Program-made: the position numbers and the translations under genes
NCBI GenBank assembly: GCA_036986275.1
Contig: BTRG01000061.1
Location: forward strand, 1 to 12,976
Direction: 5' to 3'
Origin: BTRG01 sp036986275
GTDB taxonomy: Bacteria > Pseudomonadota > Gammaproteobacteria > Acidiferrobacterales > SZUA-150
Length of the DNA: 12,976 bases
Part shown: one piece after another, positions 1-6,509 of the stretch
Layout of the letters: every line of letters starts with the position of its first letter
How positions within the stretch are numbered: position 1 is the first letter of the stretch
Notes under the pieces: generated by a model
Seen by the model: the letters and a program-made list of their open reading frames with translations, nothing else
What the model was told of the DNA's origin: nothing
The model's database searches: none

Positions 1-2
1 CC

Positions 3-98
3 AAGACCTACTCCCAAGAGCAAATAGACGAGCTGGATCGACTGACAGAAGCATGGGTCAGTGACCATTACGCCCAACATCAAGCCGCGTTAAGATAG
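3..98 (+). CDS. 3' end of an unrecognised gene (5' end outside window)
   Basis: An open frame enters from the left edge and stops at TAG 96-98, encoding about 31 charged residues rich in Glu, Asp, Gln and Leu, with a Trp-Val-Ser-Asp-His-Tyr stretch near the end. I do not recognise the family. The frame resumes directly after the stop in the same register with residues that belong to a type I specificity subunit. This fragment may therefore be a separate upstream gene brought against a broken hsdS. Other members of the island (hsdM, a RhuM-like gene) are candidates by context only. Confidence 0.4.
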   Translation, partial: KTYSQEQIDELDRLTEAWVSDHYAQHQAALR

Positions 99-188
99 CG
101 GAGAACTCGGCACTCTCAAGATCTTAGGAATGATGACAAAATTGTTTTTACAAATGATTCCAAGGGAGCTGAGGCAAAACAAAACGAC

Positions 189-1556
189 GTGTTAATCGCA
201 TGGGATGGTGCGAACGCTGGAACGATAGGGTTTGGTAAAAGTGGACTCATTGGCAGTACAATTGCGCGGCTTCGCTTTAAAGAGCCTGAAAAGTATGATG
301 CTCGTTTCGTAGGTATTTACCTGAGGACAAAATTTGACTATTTAAGAAAAACAGCAACTGGTGCGACTATTCCACATATTAGTAGACCGGCGCTCGAATC
401 AATTTCCATTCCCGAATTCAAACTAGAAGACCAAATTCGGATTGCCACACTGCTGAACCGCGTCGATGCGCTCATCGCCACCCGCAAAAACAACCTGCAA
501 CAACTGGACTACTTTCTCAAAAGCACCTTCCTGGACATGTTCGGCGATCCGGTCAGGAATGAAAAGGAGTGGGATACAAAACGTCTAAATGAAATATTCA
601 AAATAAAACATGGTTTTGCATTCAAAAGTGACTATTTTTCTGATGCTGGAAATTATGTGCTATTAACACCAGGAAATTTTTATGAAAAAGGTGGTTACAG
701 AGACCGTGGTGAAAAACAAAAGTATTACACTGGAGTCATTCCGGATGGCTATATATTGAGCGAAGGCGACTTGCTGGTAGCAATGACAGAGCAGGCACCT
801 GGGTTACTTGGCAGTCCAGTAATAGTTCCAGAATCAAATCGCTTTCTTCATAACCAACGTCTTGGGTTAATTGAGCTTAAAATACAGGAAACAAGCCGCC
901 AGTATTTATTTCACCTGTTTAATGCTCGCGCCATAAGAGGAAAAATTCACTCTAAAGCAACTGGAACAAAGGTACGGCATACGTCGCCAACAAAGATCGA
1001 AGAAATCAATATAGGATTCCCCCCATTTGAACTACAAAATGAATTTACTAGCATTGTTGAAAAAATAACAGTGGTTGTAACTAACTATCAGAAAAATCTT
1101 ATTGAGCTTGAGAACCTTTACGGAACCATTAGCCAAAGAGCCTTCAAAGGCGAACTGGATTTAAGTCACGTGCCTTTGCCGGAAGAGCCTGATCCAATAG
1201 CTCACGATGAGAAGCCCACAGGCCAGGGTGTTGTGATCAATGAAATCCTGCGCATGGTCGAATACCCTATGTCCGACCCGGATGAACGGGAAAAACTGCT
1301 TCACAGTCTGTTAGACAACTACCTGAAAGAACAACAGGGCGGTAAGATGTTTTCACTCGACGACTTCTGGCAGCAGGCTGATTTTAAAGTGCTCGATGAG
1401 TTGGATGAGTCTGACCAGTCATGGGATGTGAAGGATTATGATCAAGTTAAAGACTGGTTGTTTGAGCTGATTCGAGAGAGAAAATTAGAACAGGCCTTTG
1501 TTGAAGACAGCGGAGAAATACGTGATAGCCAGATCGAACTAACGGTCAAAGGCTGA
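189..1556 (+). CDS. hsdS: Type I restriction-modification specificity subunit HsdS, 5'-truncated, with C-terminal extension
   Basis: HsdS chooses the DNA target of a type I restriction-modification complex through two target recognition domains (TRDs) separated by conserved helices. The GTG at 189 is only the first possible start. Family-like sequence is already readable in the same frame from about 126, and the stop at 96-98 leaves no room for the usual N-terminal part of TRD1, so roughly 60-80 residues are missing. Numbered from the GTG, the end of TRD1 (residues 1-78) includes a VLIAWDGANAGTIGF-type block. The central helix is about 80-120 (DQIRIATLLNRVDALI), TRD2 about 125-280 (HGFAFKS near 141), and the distal helix 281-327 ending in SQRAFKGEL. 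A further 125 acidic residues (331-455) are not part of the ordinary HsdS fold. The DNA of TRD2 is visibly more AT-rich than the flanking helices, as expected for exchanged recognition domains. The AAA ATPase gene begins 6 bp downstream. Identification is firm; function is doubtful because of the truncation. Confidence 0.85.
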   Translation: MLIAWDGANAGTIGFGKSGLIGSTIARLRFKEPEKYDARFVGIYLRTKFDYLRKTATGATIPHISRPALESISIPEFKLEDQIRIATLLNRVDALIATRKNNLQQLDYFLKSTFLDMFGDPVRNEKEWDTKRLNEIFKIKHGFAFKSDYFSDAGNYVLLTPGNFYEKGGYRDRGEKQKYYTGVIPDGYILSEGDLLVAMTEQAPGLLGSPVIVPESNRFLHNQRLGLIELKIQETSRQYLFHLFNARAIRGKIHSKATGTKVRHTSPTKIEEINIGFPPFELQNEFTSIVEKITVVVTNYQKNLIELENLYGTISQRAFKGELDLSHVPLPEEPDPIAHDEKPTGQGVVINEILRMVEYPMSDPDEREKLLHSLLDNYLKEQQGGKMFSLDDFWQQADFKVLDELDESDQSWDVKDYDQVKDWLFELIRERKLEQAFVEDSGEIRDSQIELTVKG

Positions 1557-1562
1557 TTCGGG

Positions 1563-2828
1563 ATGAAGTTGCTGCGGCTGAAAGTCGATGACGCCTTCCG
1601 CAGCCTTCAAGCCGGGTTTGAGCTGGAATTTTTGCAGGAGTGGGACCGGGAGCCAGTTATACCGTCACGAGACCTGGATTTCGCCCCCTATATTCTTGCC
1701 GGCCCCAATGGCAGCGGTAAGTCCAATGTGCTGGAAGTGCTAGCGGCCATTTTTTATCACATGGAGTGCATGTATCTGGAGAACCTGCCCGATAGTTTTG
1801 TTTATGACGAGGAACAAAATCGCGAGGGTTACCAGAGCAAACACGGCATCCCGGATGCCTTTGAAGTGGAATATCGGATTCGTGTCAATGGCCAGCTGGG
1901 GAGCTGGGGGATCAAGGACTATGCCCATGTCAAAATCTCCAAGAGCAAAGGGGCGCCGCCGCAGTGGTTGTTGATGAACTCTGAGGTTAACGAGGGTGAA
2001 AACAAGCTGATTATTGACCGTGCTACTGCCCGCTTATTGTTGCCCAGCTACATCCTCGGTTATTCCTCCGGCGAGAACGAAGTACTGAGTCTGCCGTTTT
2101 TCAAAATGCGCTTCATCAATTACGATGAATACTACAGCCGCCTGTTCAACCAGTACGATTACAATGGCAAGCCCGAAGGCCGCATGGTGTATCTGGATGC
2201 TTCATTCAGCCAGGCCATCGTCATTTGTAATCTGCTGTTGCAGGACCGGGAAATACTCAAGCCGTTCTCCGAAGAACTTGGCATAGAAGATATTAAATCG
2301 TTCCGCATCACCATTCGTAGGCAGATGGGTGTTGACCAGGACGGTGAATTCAATACGAGTTACAGCAATCTGGACTATCCTGAAGAAAATAAAACGGGCC
2401 GCATATTAACGGAATACCTCAGTCACTATATCGATACGCTGAGACGATGCGCCACCGCCAGCTACCAAACGGATGAGAGTGAGTTGTATCTCGACTACCT
2501 GGTGGATGATGAAACGCGTAAGGCGTTCCGGCTGCATTTCGGCACTGCCCTGGAATTGTTCCAGGTATTCCAGATTATGCTGACCTTGAATTTGTATACT
2601 GTTTCGAGCGAGTTAAAAAAGGAGCTGTACACGTCTGACTCACTCTATGTGAGTGAAACCGTGCCGGCGCTGGCATCCGACAAACGCATCATGCGATTCA
2701 AGCACGTTGATCTGCAAAAGCACGGTGTTAAGGAACAGGTGACGCTCAAGAGTCTCTCGGATGGCGCGCAGCGGTTGATTAAAACCATCCTCGATAGCAT
2801 GGAGCATAAACAAGGGGAGGAGGGCTAA
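1563..2828 (+). CDS. Restriction system-associated AAA family ATPase, probably internally deleted
   Basis: This is a P-loop ATPase of the SMC/RecF-like type found beside type I restriction genes, analogous to PtuA of Septu systems. Walker A is clear at residues 47-54 (GPNGSGKS), after an N-terminal strand region with MKLLRLKVDD. An ABC-like signature appears as LSDG at 398-401. In the family this is normally followed by a Walker B segment of the LDEPETH type, a D-loop and a switch histidine, then a C-terminal tail. Here LSDG runs straight into about 20 residues and a stop, and no Walker B motif is visible in any frame before the next gene. The 421-residue length is, from memory, more than 100 residues shorter than usual. 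Without Walker B it should not hydrolyse ATP normally. A possible ribosome site (AAAGG, 1548-1552) lies inside the hsdS end. TAA and the next ATG share one base (2828), so the two genes are translationally coupled. Confidence 0.82.
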   Translation: MKLLRLKVDDAFRSLQAGFELEFLQEWDREPVIPSRDLDFAPYILAGPNGSGKSNVLEVLAAIFYHMECMYLENLPDSFVYDEEQNREGYQSKHGIPDAFEVEYRIRVNGQLGSWGIKDYAHVKISKSKGAPPQWLLMNSEVNEGENKLIIDRATARLLLPSYILGYSSGENEVLSLPFFKMRFINYDEYYSRLFNQYDYNGKPEGRMVYLDASFSQAIVICNLLLQDREILKPFSEELGIEDIKSFRITIRRQMGVDQDGEFNTSYSNLDYPEENKTGRILTEYLSHYIDTLRRCATASYQTDESELYLDYLVDDETRKAFRLHFGTALELFQVFQIMLTLNLYTVSSELKKELYTSDSLYVSETVPALASDKRIMRFKHVDLQKHGVKEQVTLKSLSDGAQRLIKTILDSMEHKQGEEG

Positions 2829-3916
2829 TGTTATTTTCTTATGCCTATGTCCCGCATAGCATGGAGAAAATGCAGGGCTACATCGATTTCATATTCTATG
2901 ACGTATGGTGTACAGCGAGGGGAAAAGACTATGACATTGGAGCGTTATTTTCCGCTAATGCTGAGCTCCGTGACATAATTACCGAGCTGCACACCAGTGA
3001 GGTGCAGGGTGCTGATTTCTTTCTCACCGGTTTGCAAGTGATATTCGAGGATTTCAGACCACTGGATGATGCAGAAATAGATCAGTTGAAATTGTGGTAT
3101 CGATCCAATAATGACATCGAAGGCGTGTGTGCCGGTAACCCTGGCCTTAGCCCGGCCACCTACGAGGATATTGCTGCACTGTCACCTGTGCTTGCTGTTC
3201 ATCTCAAGGCTTTTTATAAAAACCTCTACTCACAAAGCTTTCTGTCCCTGAAATCAGTCAAAGACAGAATCGGTGAAATTGATAATCATTTCCAAGCTTT
3301 TATGACGCGGAATACAAAAGGGAAATGCCCGTTTTGTGCTATCACTGATATTCAGGGTATTTATCATACAAAGCGAGAGGCGTACGATCATTTTTTGCCG
3401 AAGGATAAATACCCCTTTAATACCATTAACTTTCACAACCTCGCGCCAGCCTGCCACAAATGCAACAGCAGCTATAAGCTAAGTGCCGACCCACTACATT
3501 TCCATAGCAAAAACCCGTTGGCATCGGGGGCGGGGCTGTACCGAAAGGCTTTTTATCCCTACTCAGTCAGAACATATACTATCGAGTTGACTATTACCCT
3601 GAATACTGTGGACTGGACGAACATCACACCAGACGACATCGTGCTGGACACAGGCCCGGACGCCATCAGAGAAGAAATTGACACCTGGCTCGATATCTAC
3701 GGCATTGAAGAACGCTATAAAGCCAAGTGCTGCGGTGAGCACGATGGCAAAGACTGGATAAGGGAAATTGTTGATGAGTCAGAAAATTATTACCAGACAC
3801 CACAGCAATACCTGGAAGGGAAACTGAAAACAGCAGCTAATCAGCCGTGGGCCGATGCTAATTTTCTAAAGAGGCCGTTTCTGGAGGCGTGTAAAGGAAG
3901 GGGCGTGTTCGATTGA
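2828..3916 (+). CDS. HNH-type nuclease partner of the restriction-associated ATPase
   Basis: A 362-residue protein with a zinc-supported HNH core in its centre. CPFC (167-170) supplies two zinc cysteines and CHKC (209-212) the other two. Between them lie Asp187-His188, the likely catalytic histidine, and Asn204 in HNLAPAC. Asn213 and Lys217 follow CHKC. The order CxxC...DHxxPK...N-L-x-x-A-C-x-x-C-N is typical of HNH nucleases that pair with ATPases (compare PtuB). The N-terminal 160 residues are mostly helical, and the C-terminal 140 residues match nothing I know. The start is supported by a GGGGAGGA ribosome site at 2815-2822 and by overlap of ATG with the ATPase stop. The protein presumably cuts DNA or RNA of an invader under control of the ATPase; that role is inferred from the Septu analogy. 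All core nuclease residues are present, so this is the best-preserved gene of the island. Confidence 0.75.
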   Translation: MLFSYAYVPHSMEKMQGYIDFIFYDVWCTARGKDYDIGALFSANAELRDIITELHTSEVQGADFFLTGLQVIFEDFRPLDDAEIDQLKLWYRSNNDIEGVCAGNPGLSPATYEDIAALSPVLAVHLKAFYKNLYSQSFLSLKSVKDRIGEIDNHFQAFMTRNTKGKCPFCAITDIQGIYHTKREAYDHFLPKDKYPFNTINFHNLAPACHKCNSSYKLSADPLHFHSKNPLASGAGLYRKAFYPYSVRTYTIELTITLNTVDWTNITPDDIVLDTGPDAIREEIDTWLDIYGIEERYKAKCCGEHDGKDWIREIVDESENYYQTPQQYLEGKLKTAANQPWADANFLKRPFLEACKGRGVFD

Positions 3917-4758
3917 ATAGGACTGAACCAGTATTTTCTAATGCCCATGAGCACTACCTGCACGGCATCGGTGGCGACGAATGCCCGATTACCGCCAATG
4001 ATGCCCTGGCCAAGGAAGTGGGGGATGACCGTGTGGATATGGTGCTGGCCAATCCGCCCTTTGGTAAAAAGAGCTCCATTACCGTCATCAACGAAAAGAC
4101 CGGTAAAAAAGAACAGGAAAAGCTGGTCTATGAGCGCACAGACTTTTGGGCCACCACCTCCAACAAGCAGCTCAACTTCGTGCAACACATTGCCAACATG
4201 CTCAAAATCGACGGCAAGGCCGCCGTGGTAGTGCCGGATAACGGCCTCTTTGAAGGCGGTGCCGGTGAAACCGTGCGCAAAAACCTGCTGGAACGCACCG
4301 ACCTCCACACCTTGCTGCGCCTGCCCACCGGCATCTTCTACGCCCAGGGCGTAAAAGCCAACGTCATCTTCTTCGACGCCAAACCCGCCTCCAAAAGCGC
4401 CTGGACCAGAAAACTCTGGGTCTACGACTACCGTACCAACGTCCACAAAACCCTCAAACAGAATCGCCTGGCATTGAATGATTTTGACGAGTTCATTGCC
4501 TGCTTCAAGGCCGAGGACCGTAGCAAACGCCGCGAATCCAAAAAAGTCGAGCGCTGGAAATCCTTTACCTACGATGAGTTGATCGCCCGCGATAAAGCCA
4601 ACCTCGATATCTTCTGGTTGAAAGACGAATCGCTGGAAGATACCGAGAACCTCCCGCCACCCGAGGTGCTGGCGCAGGAGATTGTGGAGCAGTTGGAGGC
4701 GGCGCTGGAGGAGTTTCGGAGTGTGGAAGCGGTATTGGAAGGGCTATGCCCTGAATGA
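3913..4758 (+). pseudogene. hsdM: Type I restriction-modification methylase subunit HsdM, C-terminal part only
   Basis: HsdM is the N6-adenine methylase of type I systems. The open frame encodes the second half of the protein. YLHGIGGD at about 15-22 is followed by the catalytic motif IV NPPF at residues 47-50 (DNA 4051-4062), then the conserved FGKKSS, VVVPDNGLFEGG and RLPTGIFYAQGVKANV blocks and the usual helical tail. The N-terminal helical domain and the SAM-binding motif I (DPxCGTGG), about 200 residues, are absent. No start codon with a ribosome site exists: TTG 3913 overlaps the stop of the HNH gene, and an in-frame TAA lies at 3892-3894. Family-like sequence starts near 3952, so the first dozen codons look like junction sequence. 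Without motif I it cannot bind SAM and is expected to be inactive. The end (4741-4758) reads into a RhuM-like remnant in another frame. Confidence 0.85.
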
Positions 4759-5055
4759 AAAGCGATTAACGCAACAAAACGAACAGATTAAGGAACTGGA
4801 GAGAACGCTAAAACTTTTCCAGAACGTGGTCAGCGATACCCTGAGTCAACCGGAAGCCACTGGTTTGCTGCGGGTTATCACTGACTATAGCCAAACCTTT
4901 ATATTGCTTAATCGGTTTGATAGTAGCCGATTGTCAACTGAGGCGTTGAGTCATAATGTCACTTACGAAATTTAACTGGATGAAGCGCTTCCGGCTATTG
5001 AGGAATTGAAAAACTGCTCATTGAAAAAAATGAGGCTACTCTGTTATCCGGAAGG
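4742..5055 (+). pseudogene. RhuM/Fic-Doc-like protein remnant (headless, with stop and frameshift)
   Basis: In frame 2 the sequence from 4742 reads GYALNEKRL, the end of the RhuM N-terminal domain. A linker helix follows, then SQPEATGLLRVI and SQTFILLNRFDSSRL, which resemble the segment preceding the Fic/Doc domain in RhuM-Fic/Doc proteins that often sit between hsdM and hsdS. TAA at 4973-4975 interrupts this (CAA to TAA is the simplest explanation). Likely family residues LDEALPAIEELK continue after it. A one-base loss in the A-run at 5009-5013 then shifts the frame, and LLIEKNEATLLSG is readable in frame 1 until about 5052. The RhuM DNA-binding head and the Fic catalytic motif (HPFxxGNKR) are both missing. 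The assignment rests on remembered family sequence, so confidence is moderate. Confidence 0.6.
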
Positions 5056-5301
5056 ATGGGCTGCCTGGAAAGCGGCAGGAGGAGGCATTCAGACAGAACT
5101 TGATTCACTGGCCAGTGCGGTATTTTACTGGGATGCTAAGCGCTGCGGGTGTTATTCCGTGGTGTTACATCAGGCGAAAGGGTATAAAAAAGCGCATTAA
5201 TAACAACATGTTGTGTGAAAATTATTTGAATTCTACTCTCTTCGCCAAATAATTCCTGGCCGATTGAAAAATTGTAACTTTCGGGGCATCAAGTACCTGC
5301 A

Positions 5302-5353
5302 CATGTCTGACTGTACACCAGGGTAGTCCACTGTAGGACTGACGTCAGACATG
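5302..5353. repeat. Nested inverted repeat (10-bp outer, 5-bp inner stem)
   Basis: CATGTCTGAC at 5302-5311 pairs perfectly with GTCAGACATG at 5344-5353. Between them AGTCC (5325-5329) pairs with GGACT (5336-5340) around a 6-base loop. No T-run follows, so this is not a standard terminator. It could be a recombination or protein-binding site, or a relic of a small mobile element at the edge of the island. Confidence 0.5.
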
Positions 5354-5378
5354 CAATATCAAATTCGCTTACACAACC

Positions 5379-5447
5379 GTAGCTCAAACTGCTACTTCCG
5401 GGCCAGTATCCCGGAGAATCTCCGCTCTTGCTGCGGAAAGGCGGAGA
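5379..5447 (+). other. Cluster of consecutive, partly exclusive stem-loops
   Basis: Three hairpins follow each other: GTAGC/GCTAC (5379-5383 with 5391-5395, 7-base loop), CCGGG/CCCGG (5398-5402 with 5410-5414, 7-base loop) and TCTCCGC/GCGGAGA (5419-5425 with 5441-5447). A fourth pairing, CGGAGA with TCTCCG (5412-5417 with 5419-5424), has no room for a normal loop as a hairpin but competes with the second and third. This could be a structured RNA leader or a DNA site that folds in single strand. No known RNA family was recognised. Confidence 0.4.
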
Positions 5448-5568
5448 CCAGGTATCCACTTAAGAACTGTTGGGGCCTGCTCCGGTTTTGATCCAGCTCA
5501 ATGGCAGTCGTCTCTGAATGAACTATGCTTAATATGCAGCAAAAAGGAAGCGCAAGAGGCGCGTGACC

Positions 5569-5802
5569 ATGACATTCCTGTCTTCTTATCGGTCAATCAT
5601 CTATGCCGGGGATCCGGAGATCCCGCCTGTCACGCCACCGGAAGCGCCCCCTGAACAACCTCCAGAGGTGCCGGGTGAGCCGGTGCCGGAGTCCGAACCG
5701 GCGCCACCGCCCGAAATGCCGCCGGGTGCACCACCCGAGATACCACCAGGGATACCGCCGGAAACCCGGGCCAGTGCAGTGTCCCGGGGAGAGATACGAT
5801 GA
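5569..5802 (+). CDS. Short proline-rich protein of unknown function
   Basis: A 77-residue protein with a short ordinary head (MTFLSSYRSIIYAGDPE) followed by about 45 residues built of PPE-x and PPx-type units with regularly spaced Glu: an acidic polyproline tract with no hydrophobic core. The ATG at 5569 is preferred over the GTG at 5563 because AGAGG at 5555-5559 lies 9 bases upstream of it. No signal peptide or membrane segment is convincing. Such tracts are usually extended linkers or surface spacers, and consecutive prolines suggest dependence on elongation factor P for translation; both points are inference. The next gene follows after about 160 bp. The proline codons alone open several long frames on both strands here, so coding status is probable rather than certain. 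Confidence 0.5.
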   Translation: MTFLSSYRSIIYAGDPEIPPVTPPEAPPEQPPEVPGEPVPESEPAPPPEMPPGAPPEIPPGIPPETRASAVSRGEIR

Positions 5803-5964
5803 CCATAGCAGCCACTCAACAACGGTATCTGATTCAGTGAAAAGCGGAATATGACCTGATGCTGCATCCTGGCCGGCGGGTATCTTGCTATACAGGCAAC
5901 AACTGCTACTGTTTCTGAATAAGACGAGCAGGCAGATGGTAATCATAGAATGGAGGATATGGAA

Positions 5965-6360
5965 ATGGCGGAAAAACTGACCATGAAAGCATTGTCAGGT
6001 GAACTGGAAGTACTGCGCAAGCGTCTGCGTGAGCTCGAAACGGGTTTCGAGCGCAAACTCGAGAACACTATGGAAAGGGCAACCGAGAAGTTGAAGGCCC
6101 GGATTGAAGCCTCAGAAGGGCCATGCCTCAGGGTCCAGGGGCACGGGGACGCGGTCGATGTCGATGCCAGGCGCCGGTTAATCGCCGAATGCGCCTATTT
6201 GCGTGCCGAGCGCCGTGGGTTTATGTGGGGCAGTCCCGAGCAGGACTGGCTGGAAGCGGAAATGGAAATTGACCAACTGCTGCTACAGGGATGGGCAAAG
6301 AACGAAACCAAGAAAATGACAAGCCGGAAAGCCCGGTCTCGACAGGAAAGCCGGGCATAA
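5965..6360 (+). CDS. Coiled-coil protein with DUF2934 domain
   Basis: Residues about 8-45 form a charged heptad-rich helix (LSGELEVLRKRLRELE onward) that should be a coiled coil. Near residues 68-107 comes RRRLIAECAYLRAERRGF followed by DWLEAEMEID, the signature of DUF2934, a short domain of unknown function common in proteobacteria. The tail is basic (KKMTSRKARSRQ). Three in-frame ATGs exist at 5950, 5959 and 5965. GGAGG at 5952-5956 lies 8 bases before the third, so 5965 is the likely start, giving 131 residues. The basic tail and coiled coil could suit a nucleic-acid-binding or oligomeric protein, but no function is known. Confidence 0.75.
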   Translation: MAEKLTMKALSGELEVLRKRLRELETGFERKLENTMERATEKLKARIEASEGPCLRVQGHGDAVDVDARRRLIAECAYLRAERRGFMWGSPEQDWLEAEMEIDQLLLQGWAKNETKKMTSRKARSRQESRA

Positions 6361-6430
6361 TTCAGGTGTGTATGGCGAATTGATACGCATGCAGCGATCA
6401 GCAGCTTAAACAGAACGCTACAATGGAACT

Positions 6431-6475
6431 GCCACGAAATTGTGGCGCCTATGCAATTCCGTTAGTGTAGGCGCC
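6431..6475. promoter_or_regulatory. Overlapping inverted repeats upstream of the formaldehyde-detoxification operon
   Basis: GCCAC/GTGGC (6431-6435 with 6442-6446, 6-base loop) overlaps a second perfect inverted repeat, GGCGCCTA/TAGGCGCC (6444-6451 with 6468-6475, 16-base spacer). The second ends 34 bases before the dehydrogenase start. The two pairings share bases 6444-6446 and exclude each other if transcribed. The position suits an operator for a formaldehyde- or thiol-responsive regulator, or a 5'-leader switch. No regulator gene is in the window. Confidence 0.4.
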
Positions 6476-6509
6476 CTCGAAAAACAACGACTGATCGCAG
6501 GGAATTCGC

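Larger units (their letters stand above)
5104..5568. other. Gene-free stretch with inverted repeats
   Basis: No convincing gene lies between the RhuM-like remnant and the proline-rich protein. An open frame at 5006-5200 covers part of the remnant in the wrong frame. The rest holds the two structured segments listed separately (5302-5353 and 5379-5447). From about 5480 to 5550 there is ordinary upstream sequence with an AT-rich TATGCTTAATATGC stretch at 5525-5538, which could contain a -10 element for the next gene. No -35 element of good quality is seen. Confidence 0.5.

Noticed and set aside
3841..4446. Minus-strand open frame of 201 codons opposite hsdM
   Set aside because: It is the mirror of the methylase coding sequence, whose conserved motifs are clear on the plus strand; composition is Gly/Val-rich as expected of a shadow.
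5006..5200. Open frame of 64 codons after the RhuM-like remnant
   Set aside because: Its start overlaps remnant sequence readable in another frame, there is no ribosome site, and the product is Cys/Trp-rich without family features.
5300..5450. CRISPR array or integron attC site
   Set aside because: There are no repeated direct units with spacers, and no clear attC core sequences at the ends of the hairpins.
5593..5946. Long minus-strand frames over the proline-rich region
   Set aside because: Frames are opened by the CCG/CGG-rich repeat; products are Gly/Arg-rich or Ser/Gly-rich repeats without start signals.
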